From: Micromonospora sp. Llam0
Lineage (GTDB): Bacteria > Actinomycetota > Actinomycetes > Mycobacteriales > Micromonosporaceae
Assembly: GCF_003751085.1 (NCBI RefSeq)
Contig: NZ_RJJY01000001.1
Span: 3,162,001-3,226,000 of the forward strand
Length of the DNA: 64,000 bases
Direction of reading: 5' to 3'
A program made the position numbers and the translations under genes. A model generated the notes under the pieces. The model made no database searches, was not told where the DNA came from, and worked only from the letters and a program-made list of their open reading frames with translations. Each line of letters begins with the position of its first letter. Position 1 is the stretch's first letter. This document shows, one piece after another, positions 51,549-60,280 of the stretch.

Positions 51549-51692
51549 TCCCCGATGGCCCCGACATCGCCTACGTCGATTCCCACTTGGCGCTCGCCAC
51601 CTTGAGCTCTCTCAGTATTTGTCAGTTTGCAGTCGTGTCTTCCGACAGCTCAGCAAGCAGCCGCTCCCAATCGAAGAGCACCATCGACGAGG
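51549..51692 (+). pseudogene. 3'-end relic of a third DUF5753 regulator copy
   Basis: The sequence encodes PDIAYVDSHL, then after a frameshift RVFRQLSKQPLPIEEHHR, matching the end of the regulators at 32397 and 49984 (RVFRLIRQQPVPIEEHLR in copy B). The rest of the gene and the DUF397 partner are missing. It shows that this regulator block has been copied or rearranged more than once here. Confidence 0.7.
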
Positions 51693-51777
51693 CCCCTGTT
51701 AACCATTGCCTCCGGAGGCGGGAAGCGCGGGGCCCATCTCAAAGCAATCGGCGGCCACAAGGCACGTTGATCGAGGC

Positions 51778-52272
51778 TCAGGAATTCCGCCCCTCGGCAA
51801 GAGCAGCCAAATAGGTTTCGATCTTTTCATGGATCAGTTTCACAAAGGCGGCACCCAGCAGGCGACGTCCTCGAAAGGTGTATACGCGACCGCTGCCCGC
51901 ATCCACGACAGCAGGTTGAGCCATAGCCGCAAACCCAGAAGTCCCGAGGCGAAAGGATCGCGACATCATTCCGGGTATCTCCTCTCCGATGACAGGCGCC
52001 ACCAGTATCGGCATCACCAGTACGCCCGACTGGAGGCCGTTCCTCAAGTTCATACTGTCGGCCACCGTCAAGACCTCGAGGGTGAAACCCCGGACATCTT
52101 CCTCAGTTGCCACCGCCCTGTCCACCGTAGCAACGAGTACGTGCACTCGACACAGCCATCTCCACTCCGACTTATAGCCGAGCGTGATGGTCTCATCATC
52201 GACCTCTTCTTTGAGCACCTCACAGCCGTCGGCAAGCAGCCGCTGCTCAATCAACTCACTGATACGTACCAT
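51778..52272 (-). CDS. Hypothetical protein, paralogue of the next gene upstream
   Basis: A 164-residue protein sharing its whole length with the protein at 52368: a helical start (ISELIEQRLLADGC), a strand-rich middle, then LQSGVLVMPILVAP, SGFAAMAQPAVVD and GRVYTFRGRRLLGAAF. I chose the ATG at 52272, with GGGAG eight bases upstream and alignment with the paralogue; an ATG at 52368 that overlaps the upstream stop would add 32 residues. Position after an RHS gene makes an immunity role possible but unproven. Confidence 0.65.
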   Translation of the reverse strand: MVRISELIEQRLLADGCEVLKEEVDDETITLGYKSEWRWLCRVHVLVATVDRAVATEEDVRGFTLEVLTVADSMNLRNGLQSGVLVMPILVAPVIGEEIPGMMSRSFRLGTSGFAAMAQPAVVDAGSGRVYTFRGRRLLGAAFVKLIHEKIETYLAALAEGRNS

Positions 52273-52367
52273 ATGCACACTCCCGACAGCGTAGATGTCT
52301 TTGCCGCGACCGACGCCGTCCGCCCAACCAACCGTGGGTGGCTGGCCAAGCAGGGAGCCGTTCGCCA

Positions 52368-52871
52368 TCAGCTCAACTCAGCCGCCGGCTCCGGCAGGTA
52401 CGCCTCGTACGACTGCTTGATCAGTGAGTTGAACGCGTAGCCCCACAACCGGGTTCCCCGGAAGGTCCACACCCGGCCAGCGGTCACGTCCACCACCGCG
52501 GGTTGGGCCATCACCGCGAAGCCGTTGAGGTTCAGCCGGTACGCCTTCTGGGTCAGCGCAGCAGCGGCCGGGTCCACCGCCTCGGCCACCAGGATGGGCA
52601 GCACGATCACGCCCGACTGCATGCCGCGCCACTGACCCTTACGCCCCAATCCGAGGTTGACCACATCGTCGACGTACCCGCGCAGGCTCTCCTCGTCGAC
52701 CCGCTCCACCTTCGCCACTACCGCGAAGCTGTGCATCCTCGTCAATAGTCGAACCTTTGCCCGGTATCCGACGACCACCGGCAACAGACCGATGGCCTCC
52801 TCGGTCACCGCACACCCAGCGGCAACGAATCGCCGCCGGACAGCTCCCAAATATTCGTCCGCCGAAATCAT
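52368..52871 (-). CDS. Hypothetical protein, paralogue of the next gene downstream
   Basis: A 167-residue protein: helical start (MISADEYLGAVRRRFVAAGC), then MQSGVIVLPILVAEAVD, LNGFAVMAQPAVVDVTAGRV and WTFRGTRLWGYAF. It is the older or younger twin of the gene at 51778. No named family is recognised. It lies just after the DUF6346-like gene in the RHS cluster. Confidence 0.65.
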   Translation of the reverse strand: MISADEYLGAVRRRFVAAGCAVTEEAIGLLPVVVGYRAKVRLLTRMHSFAVVAKVERVDEESLRGYVDDVVNLGLGRKGQWRGMQSGVIVLPILVAEAVDPAAAALTQKAYRLNLNGFAVMAQPAVVDVTAGRVWTFRGTRLWGYAFNSLIKQSYEAYLPEPAAELS

Positions 52872-52872
52872 G

Positions 52873-53403
52873 TCAGGCCCTCCCCTTCCCACCTCGCCAC
52901 TTATCAAGCAATAGAAAATAGGTCGGGGCCCCCACAGACACCCGAAGCAAATAGAGCAAAGACATCAAGATAAAGAAAACACCTAACACTCTACTAAAGA
53001 TCTGGAAGACTCCGTAGAGCAGCTCCAGTACGCGAGAAACCGGTTTGCCGTACGCGCATTCGTTTTGCCCCGGATCACGGCACGCCTCACGAATAGTGAC
53101 GACCCTCCCCAGCTCCTTCGGAGTAACGACGGAGCCGCCGACGACCGCCTCGACCGTCCGCCCATTGTCGCGCTCGATCAGGAGCCGGCAGACCCACCAG
53201 TACCCCAACCCCTGGTCACTGACAGGGCCTACCCGGCGACACTCTTCGACCTTCACTTGGACCGACTGCTCGATCGGGCCGTACGGACGAACCACGCCGG
53301 TGCCCGGGTAGAGAGAAATCACCGTTAAATACAGGAATAAAAACACCGATGCAACAGCAAGAGTCAATATCATGAAAAACAATTGGCGGAGCCGATACAG
53401 CAC
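52873..53403 (-). CDS. DUF6346-like membrane protein
   Basis: A protein of about 176 residues with an N-terminal membrane segment (FFMILTLAVASVFLFLYLTV), an extracytoplasmic domain with Cys pairs (VEECRRVGPVSDQGLGYWWV, then TIREACRDPGQNECAYG) and a second membrane segment near the end (VLGVFFILMSLLYLL). The Cys and Trp pattern recalls DUF6346. I chose the GTG at 53403, with GGCGGAG ten bases before it and downstream of the hairpin; an ATG at 53562 would overlap the RHS gene by 80 bases. Confidence 0.6.
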   Translation of the reverse strand: MLYRLRQLFFMILTLAVASVFLFLYLTVISLYPGTGVVRPYGPIEQSVQVKVEECRRVGPVSDQGLGYWWVCRLLIERDNGRTVEAVVGGSVVTPKELGRVVTIREACRDPGQNECAYGKPVSRVLELLYGVFQIFSRVLGVFFILMSLLYLLRVSVGAPTYFLLLDKWRGGKGRA

Positions 53404-53425
53404 GGGACCATATCTCCGCCAGGCT

Positions 53426-53460
53426 AGAATCTCGCGTGACCGATAGTCACGCGAGATTCT
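53426..53460 (-). terminator. Hairpin after the RHS gene
   Basis: A perfect 15-bp stem (AGAATCTCGCGTGAC and its complement) with a 5-base loop, 20 bases after the RHS stop. It probably ends RHS transcription or weakens read-through into the next gene. Confidence 0.7.
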
Positions 53461-53480
53461 GTCCGAATTCAACCGACCAG

Positions 53481-56400
53481 TCAGTCGAAACCCCCTCCCA
53501 ACAAGCCGCCAACAATCTGCGGCCCTGCGGTTGCCGGGTTGAAGGAGTACCTTCCGCTCCAAAGCTGTACCAGGTCATCCCACGTCGTTGGAGCTACGGC
53601 CCCAACAACTCCAGCCCCAAGACCATTCGGTGACACAGTACCTTGTACCATCATACGACCCGTGTCCAAGGCAACCGCTGCATGTCCTCTGAAACCTCCA
53701 CCAGCTGCGTGCACGTCCGCAGCCCAATGATGGCGACTGCCGGCTATGAACGTGCCGAGGTTGTTGTTCGATGATCCCCCGATCGCCCGGCTCACCGCCG
53801 CTGGCGTGCCTTGACGCGCGGCCGTGACCGTACCACGGCCTAATCCGGCGATGGCAGTCCAAGCGCCAGGTAGGAAGCCCCGCACGCCTCCTCCGGCAAG
53901 GCCACCGAAGGCACCGCCGAGAGCAGCACCGGCGGCGCCACCCGCAAGTCCCAGGATGGCACCGACGCCTGCGTCTCGAGCGAGACTACCTGCCGAACAT
54001 CGACTCTTGTGACCACCCGCGCACTTTAGCCCGCCGGTGACGAGCCCAGAGACCGCGCCGCCGAGCGCACCACACAGGAGCGCCCCGCTGCCGCCGGTCA
54101 CCACCGTGCAGGTGAGCCCGACAGCCACGCCCGCGATCACGCCCACCACATCGGCGTTCTGCACTACGGTATCTACGAGACCCGAGCCGAAGTCCTTGGC
54201 TCGTTGACTGTTGCGGCACCAGAAGCTGGCCTGGCATTCGCGATGTTTGCGTTCCGCTTCGACGCGTTCGTCGATCGCCCTGTGAACCGCCTCGCGTCGT
54301 TGCTGGCATTCACCGGTGCAGGCAGGCGGCACGTACTTCTTGACGATCTTGGTCGTGCCGTTGGACATGACGTAGCCGCGGTCGCCGGTGTCGTCGCTGT
54401 TCTCCGTGTAGTACATGCCGGTCGGATCGGCGTTGTCGACCGGGTTGTTGCCGCCGTACTGGTATGCGTTGTACTGGTCCGGATCGTCGGCGACGAGGAC
54501 CGGGTCCACGGAGATGAACCGGCCCAACGTCTGGTCGTACTGCCGGGCACCGATGTTGGTCAGACCGGTGGGGTCGATGTCCCCGCCGACGAAACCCTTG
54601 TTGTTGGCCCAGGTCGGGCTCGCGCCGCGCGGTACCCCGTACGGGGTCTGTCGACGCACGGATACGGCCTGGGTGCCGGCGTTCACCGCGATCTGCTGCG
54701 TGCCCTGATGATCGTTGAACAGCCAGGTCAGGTTGGTAGCCGCCGATCCGCCCGTACGGGAGGCGCAGACGGTGCCGGCGAAGCTGTAGTAGCGGGTGCC
54801 GGTGTTGACGCCGCCCTCGCGGCGGATCTCCTGCCCGGGCAGGTAGACAGTGGTGCCGCTGCTGTCGCGGCGGATGATCCTGACCCCGTTGGCGTCGTAG
54901 ATGTTGGTTTCGATGGTCTGGCCGCCGGCCGAGACCGTGGCCAGCTTGCCCTCGGCGTCCCAGCCCAGGGTCTGACTGTTGGTACCGGTGCCGCAGTTGT
55001 TGGCGGCGGTGCCGGTCGGCCGGCAGGTCGTGTTACCGGCCGCGTCGTAGGCGTAGGCGTTGACGACGCCGCTCTGACCTGGTGCCTGGGTGGTCATCGC
55101 GGTGACGGCGTGCGGGCGTACCACACCCTGGCCACCCGTCGGCACCGTGTAGCTGCGGGTGGTGTCGCCGCCGGCGGTGTGGCTGGTCTCGGTCAGCCGG
55201 GAGCCCGTGGAGTCGAACGTCCAGTCGTGCCAGTACGGGGCCGGACCGCCCAGGTTCGCCACCGTCGGATCGGTCTGGCAGGCCACCCCGGTCTGCGGGG
55301 TCCAGGCGCTGGCGAGCCGGCCCAACGGATCCTGCCGGAAGCACTGGGTGTCGGCCTGACCAATCTGCGGCTTCTCCTCGATGGAGGTGATGTTACCGCT
55401 GTGGTCGTAGGTGTAGTTGCGGTCGGAGACCGTACCAGCGATGGTCTCCCGCCCCACAGTCGTGCGGGTGATCCGGCGGGTGGCCTCGTCCCGGTAGACG
55501 GCGCCCTGGGTCCAGGTGCCGCCGGGCATCTTGTAGATCGCACCGCTGCGTTCGCCGTACGCCGTGTAGGTGCCGGTGGCCATCGTGCCGACGGAACCGG
55601 TGATACTGGTGTCCAGCCGGACGGGCATCCCGGTGGTGGCGTCGTAGTCGGTGGTGACTTGCTCGGTGACGAGGCCACCACCTTCCGGATACGAGATGGA
55701 CGTCGGAGCACCGGTCGCCGGCGCGTATGCGTAGGCGTAGATGTAGGTCCCGCTCAGGCCGGTCTCGCTGCTGGGGATGACGTAGTTGACGCCCTTGGGC
55801 TGGTAGCGGTCGTCGAAGCTACGTACCTGCCACCGGTAGGCGTTGCTGCTACCGGCCGGTTCGTAGCGGATCGCCTGGGTGAGCTGGCCCTTGAATCCGC
55901 TTTGCCCGGTGTAAAGGGTGTCGTACCTCCACTCGGCGCGCAGTGGCCCGGTTTCGGAATCGTCCCGCAGTTCCTTCTTCCGGCCCAGCGCGTCGTAGCC
56001 GTACCACAGCACCTCGCCTCGGGCGTCCGTCGTCTGGACCAGGTCGTTCTCGTCGTTGAAGGTGCTGGTCGTCGCACCTTTGTCGGGGTCCGTCGTGCGC
56101 CAGAGGCGGCCCTTGGCATCGTACTCGTTGACCCACCGGTTCCCGGCCGGGTCGAGAGTCCGGACCAGTTGGCCCTTGCGGTTGTAGACGTACTCGGTCT
56201 CCTGGTAGGCCCCGTCGACTCCGGCTGTGGTGGTGTGCTGACGTAGCTGGACGACGCGGCCCTCGATGTCGGTCACCGTGGTGGTCGCGGTGCCGCCCTG
56301 CGGTGGAGTGACCTTGGTCAGATCGCCCTCGTGATCGGTAACCGTGCGCCACTTCTCGACCAGGTTGGTCACTCCGTCACCGGAAAGAAAGATCGTGTTC

Positions 56401-59400
56401 GTGGGGCGTGACGCCCGGTCGAATACGGTCTTGGAGACGGCGGGGACGGACCATTCCGGCTCCCACCACAATGTGCCGGACGCGGCCCCGGGTTCGGCGT
56501 GTGCCCCGTAGGAAACCGCGGCGCGGCCGAAGCTGTCGTAGATCGTGTCGGTGACCACCCGGTCCCCGGTTCCGTTCACTGCTGGGGTCTGGGTCTGTCG
56601 GGGGCGCAGCAACCCGTCGAGGATCTCGTACGAGGTGACGTAGTTTCCGTCTGCGTTGAGCGTCTGTGCCCTGACAGACGGATAGGCGTCCCGGCCCGGG
56701 GCGAACGTGTATGTGTACTGGGCCGATGGGGTGGTCGGGTTGGCGGCCTTGGTCCAGCCCAGCCCCCACACCTTGCTGACGCGTCCGAGCGCGTCGTACT
56801 CGACGTCCGAGATCGCCCGGTTGTTGGGGTCGATCGCCCTGACCGTGGAGCCCCAGTAGGGGTTGGTGTCGACGGACGACGTCCAGTTGAACGGCGCCGG
56901 GCCGGTCGTGGTCACCTTTGTGACCGGGCCGCCGACAGCCGGCGTGTACGCGGTCGTGGTGACGTTGCCTTTGATGTCGGTGGTGCTCACCGGCCGGCCG
57001 GTGTGGTCGTAGCCGCCCTGCGACACGACCTGCCAGACGGTGCCGGTACCGGCCACCCAGTCCTTGAGCTGCTCGGTCTTCGTCACCGATCCGAAGGTCG
57101 GTGCCGTGTCGACGCTGCCGGCGCCGTCGTAGTAGGTCCGCGCGTCTGAGATCACGTCGTCGACCGTGGACGGGTTCGTGCCGCAGGCCAGCGCGGTGGT
57201 GGTGGTCCGCTTCACCGTGGTCGTGAGGTTCTTGACGGTGTTGCGGTTATACTGGTAGGTGATGCACTTTTCATCGCCGGGGACGCTGATGTCGCCGTCG
57301 TCCTGCGACCAGTTGACCGTGCCGTACGTGTGATCCAGGTTCTTCCTGCCCCGCGAGGTCCGCCAGCCGCGGCTGCCGTCGACGCCCAGAGCAGTCGCCG
57401 TATAGGTGGCCTGGGTCTCGACGAACCGGGCGTCGACGGTGTCACCGTTGATCGTCCGGCTCGCGGTCGGATTCGATCGCCACGGTACGTTGACCGTCTT
57501 CGACACCGGTTTGATGTCCACCCCGTTGTAGACGACCTGCTCCCGCACCTGGCCGGCGAACTGGTCCTGGTCGTAGACCGTCTCGGAGCCCAACGAGGCC
57601 GGGACCGTCACGCTGCGGGTGCCTCCGCTCGGGCTGGCCTTGTCGCCGTGCATCCCCCGCATGAAGGTGGTGACCGCGAGGGTCCGGGTCGCCGAGTCGT
57701 CACCGACCCGGGTCTTGACCTGGGCGTAGCCACGCCATTGGGACCACGTCTTGCGTTCGGGCCGGGTCAGACCGTCGTCGTCGGCGTAGTGCCACGCCGG
57801 CGTGCCCACGTACTCGTACCAGGTGTGCTTCGACGGTGCCTGGTGTCCGTCAGTGAGTTGCACGTCGTCCTCGGCCACGTGCTCGACCCGGTGTTTGTGC
57901 CACCATTCGGTGATTAGCTGCTGGCCGGTCGGGTCGGCCGGGTCCGGCACCCGTACCGGGTAACACCGTTTGGTGTTCGTGTGCGGGTTCAGGTTCTGGA
58001 CCATCGCCTCGGTGCACTCCGGCTCCGCATAGTCCACCTTGATCCGGGATCCGGTCTCCGTCACGATGCTGGAGATCCGCAGCCAGTTGTCGGTCGTGCC
58101 GTGCGCGGTCAACACCCGGTTGGGCAGCGACACGGCCTCGAACGTGACCGGCGGCAGGTTGATGGTGCCGCCGACGTGCCCCGCGTGATCGATCCTGTCC
58201 AACCACAGACCGGTGTGCGTGGAGTCCGCCGTCGCCGCGAACGTGTGCGACAGGGTCCATGACTCGACGTTTTGCCAGGCCGGGGTGGTCTTGGTGGTGT
58301 CCCACACCCTGGTGGTGATCTTCTTCAACCGCTTCGTCGTCCAGAACGTGGGCGAGTACTGCTGCGGACACGATGTGGCCGACGCCTCGCACTCTTGGTC
58401 CCAGGGAGTGTCCTTCCACGACTCCTCGACCGGATTAGACTCGGTGCCGCAGCTCGAGAAGCACCGCATGTCCGTCTCGAACACCACCTGCGCGTACGGG
58501 TTGACGCTGCGCTCGGCGACGCCGTGCGTCGCCAACGTACGGTCGTAGGTGCCGTAGTCGATCCGGGTCAGGTATCCCCCACGATCGTAGGAGACGTCGT
58601 CGGAATCGGTGTCGTTGCGGGCGTACTTGTTGGTCTCCTTGCCGTACCACAGCGACATGGTGTTGCCGCGCACGTCGACGATGTAGTCGAGGTTCCACCG
58701 CCACGCCTGGTGGCAGTCGGAGTTGGCGAACGTCGTGGCGTGGCAGGGCTCGTTGGCGTGGTTGCCGAACACCGGCACGGCCAACGTCGAGTTGGTCTTC
58801 GAGGTGTGGCCCGGCAACGAGTGCAAGCCGAAGAAGTACTGCGTGCCGTCGCTGGTCGTCACCTTCCAGTGCTCGCCGTTGTCGTCACCGTTACCCGTCG
58901 CACCGGTCAGCTTCTCGATCTTGGAACCGTCTTCGGAACGCGGATGCCAGCCCTTGCCGTTCTCGAACACGAGCTCGGTGCTACGGCCATTGAGGCTCAT
59001 CGTCGCGTTGTCCGAGCGCCAGCACTGGTCGCCGCTGTCCTGGGCGTTGTTCGCGCCGGCGACCTTTCGGTCCTCGGCACACGGCACGTACCGGCGCTCG
59101 ATGAAGCCGGGCGAGTAGTCGAAGCCTTCCCCGATCCACGACGGTTGGTTGTTCGTCACCTCCGATCGGCCGTCGACGGAGGACGAGGAGTAGGCGAGGC
59201 CGATCGAAGGCTCCGGACCGGCAGCTGGCAGGGTTCGCAGCGGATAGCTCCACGAGAAGTCACCCGAGGAGCCGCCTGCCGTCCAGGTCGACGACGGGGC
59301 CAGCGTGGTCGCGGTGAAGTCGCCGTCCGCACCCGAACCGGCAGCCGCCAGGACGAGGTAGGAGCCGCTCGACCGAGCCGCCACATCGCCCGGCTGCCGA

Positions 59401-60110
59401 CCCCGCTCGGGCAGCGCTGCGGTCGTGGCGGCGACGGGCACCTCGGCGGTGACCACTCCCGCGCCGAGATCGTTCGTCGTGGGAAGTGGCACCGATCGGC
59501 AAGCTGGTATCTCGCGTGTGGACAGCATGCAGGCCGGGACTTGCCAGAGGCGCAGCCGCGATGCCCAGGACCCGCCCACGGCGTACCGGAACGAGCTGTA
59601 ATCCACCGTCACCTTCGCCGTGCCGGCTGCGGCTCCGGCCGGTGCCGCGACCTTGAGCACCAGACCGTCACGCCAGCTTGACGGCAGCGATCCCCGGGCC
59701 ACCACCTGTACGTTCACGCTGGTGGCCCGGATGCCACCCGGACCGTCGCCGCGGGTGACCCACACCGGCAACGTACCCGCCCTGGTGCCCCGGCCAGCCG
59801 GGTTCGGCGAGTCGAGCTCCACCCGAGCGGTGCCGGCCGCCGGCCACAGCGGCTTGGGAACCGGCGATTCCCGTACCAGGTTCTGTGTCCACGCCCGCCC
59901 GGTGACCGGACCGCCATGCGAGTCCAGCTTCTCCGCCTGGGGCGGCGCCGGCTCTGCCGCCGGTGCGGCGGCCTGAGCCGGCACTCCGACCAGCAGCGAC
60001 GCCGCCACGGGCACCACCGTCAGGCCCGCGATCCACCGGCGTAGGCGGCTCGCCCGCTGAGACTTCCGTCGTCGCTGCCACGGAGCTCGGGCAGATTGTG
60101 CAGACATCAT
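53481..60110 (-). CDS. Secreted RHS-repeat protein with a variable C-terminal tip
   Basis: A 2209-residue polymorphic-toxin-type protein. A basic start and a hydrophobic core ending in AQAAAP form a signal peptide of about 47 residues. YD/RHS repeats fill the centre (YDALGRVSKVW, YDAKGRLWRTTDPDKG, YDALGRKKEL). The RHS core ends near residue 1897 with RQYDQTLGRFISVDPVL and NNPVDNADPTG. After it come about 310 residues of unknown type: a Cys-containing helical part, a Gly-rich hydrophobic stretch like a glycine zipper, and a tail with SRHHWAADVHAAGGGFRGHA. The tip is probably the effector domain; no nuclease or other toxin family is recognised. Confidence 0.85.
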   Translation of the reverse strand: MMSAQSARAPWQRRRKSQRASRLRRWIAGLTVVPVAASLLVGVPAQAAAPAAEPAPPQAEKLDSHGGPVTGRAWTQNLVRESPVPKPLWPAAGTARVELDSPNPAGRGTRAGTLPVWVTRGDGPGGIRATSVNVQVVARGSLPSSWRDGLVLKVAAPAGAAAGTAKVTVDYSSFRYAVGGSWASRLRLWQVPACMLSTREIPACRSVPLPTTNDLGAGVVTAEVPVAATTAALPERGRQPGDVAARSSGSYLVLAAAGSGADGDFTATTLAPSSTWTAGGSSGDFSWSYPLRTLPAAGPEPSIGLAYSSSSVDGRSEVTNNQPSWIGEGFDYSPGFIERRYVPCAEDRKVAGANNAQDSGDQCWRSDNATMSLNGRSTELVFENGKGWHPRSEDGSKIEKLTGATGNGDDNGEHWKVTTSDGTQYFFGLHSLPGHTSKTNSTLAVPVFGNHANEPCHATTFANSDCHQAWRWNLDYIVDVRGNTMSLWYGKETNKYARNDTDSDDVSYDRGGYLTRIDYGTYDRTLATHGVAERSVNPYAQVVFETDMRCFSSCGTESNPVEESWKDTPWDQECEASATSCPQQYSPTFWTTKRLKKITTRVWDTTKTTPAWQNVESWTLSHTFAATADSTHTGLWLDRIDHAGHVGGTINLPPVTFEAVSLPNRVLTAHGTTDNWLRISSIVTETGSRIKVDYAEPECTEAMVQNLNPHTNTKRCYPVRVPDPADPTGQQLITEWWHKHRVEHVAEDDVQLTDGHQAPSKHTWYEYVGTPAWHYADDDGLTRPERKTWSQWRGYAQVKTRVGDDSATRTLAVTTFMRGMHGDKASPSGGTRSVTVPASLGSETVYDQDQFAGQVREQVVYNGVDIKPVSKTVNVPWRSNPTASRTINGDTVDARFVETQATYTATALGVDGSRGWRTSRGRKNLDHTYGTVNWSQDDGDISVPGDEKCITYQYNRNTVKNLTTTVKRTTTTALACGTNPSTVDDVISDARTYYDGAGSVDTAPTFGSVTKTEQLKDWVAGTGTVWQVVSQGGYDHTGRPVSTTDIKGNVTTTAYTPAVGGPVTKVTTTGPAPFNWTSSVDTNPYWGSTVRAIDPNNRAISDVEYDALGRVSKVWGLGWTKAANPTTPSAQYTYTFAPGRDAYPSVRAQTLNADGNYVTSYEILDGLLRPRQTQTPAVNGTGDRVVTDTIYDSFGRAAVSYGAHAEPGAASGTLWWEPEWSVPAVSKTVFDRASRPTNTIFLSGDGVTNLVEKWRTVTDHEGDLTKVTPPQGGTATTTVTDIEGRVVQLRQHTTTAGVDGAYQETEYVYNRKGQLVRTLDPAGNRWVNEYDAKGRLWRTTDPDKGATTSTFNDENDLVQTTDARGEVLWYGYDALGRKKELRDDSETGPLRAEWRYDTLYTGQSGFKGQLTQAIRYEPAGSSNAYRWQVRSFDDRYQPKGVNYVIPSSETGLSGTYIYAYAYAPATGAPTSISYPEGGGLVTEQVTTDYDATTGMPVRLDTSITGSVGTMATGTYTAYGERSGAIYKMPGGTWTQGAVYRDEATRRITRTTVGRETIAGTVSDRNYTYDHSGNITSIEEKPQIGQADTQCFRQDPLGRLASAWTPQTGVACQTDPTVANLGGPAPYWHDWTFDSTGSRLTETSHTAGGDTTRSYTVPTGGQGVVRPHAVTAMTTQAPGQSGVVNAYAYDAAGNTTCRPTGTAANNCGTGTNSQTLGWDAEGKLATVSAGGQTIETNIYDANGVRIIRRDSSGTTVYLPGQEIRREGGVNTGTRYYSFAGTVCASRTGGSAATNLTWLFNDHQGTQQIAVNAGTQAVSVRRQTPYGVPRGASPTWANNKGFVGGDIDPTGLTNIGARQYDQTLGRFISVDPVLVADDPDQYNAYQYGGNNPVDNADPTGMYYTENSDDTGDRGYVMSNGTTKIVKKYVPPACTGECQQRREAVHRAIDERVEAERKHRECQASFWCRNSQRAKDFGSGLVDTVVQNADVVGVIAGVAVGLTCTVVTGGSGALLCGALGGAVSGLVTGGLKCAGGHKSRCSAGSLARDAGVGAILGLAGGAAGAALGGAFGGLAGGGVRGFLPGAWTAIAGLGRGTVTAARQGTPAAVSRAIGGSSNNNLGTFIAGSRHHWAADVHAAGGGFRGHAAVALDTGRMMVQGTVSPNGLGAGVVGAVAPTTWDDLVQLWSGRYSFNPATAGPQIVGGLLGGGFD

Positions 60111-60280
60111 GTGTTCTCCCCCGGAAGGACAGCCGCACGGCGCAGTGGAGTAGATCGGTCACATCGACATGTACAAGATCCAGCAAGATTCAGGCCTTGC
60201 GGCCTAATCCGATCGATGCGGCCGGTCAAGACGGTCGACAGAGGTCGAGACCGGGCCGTGACTCTGGCCACGAACGGGAA

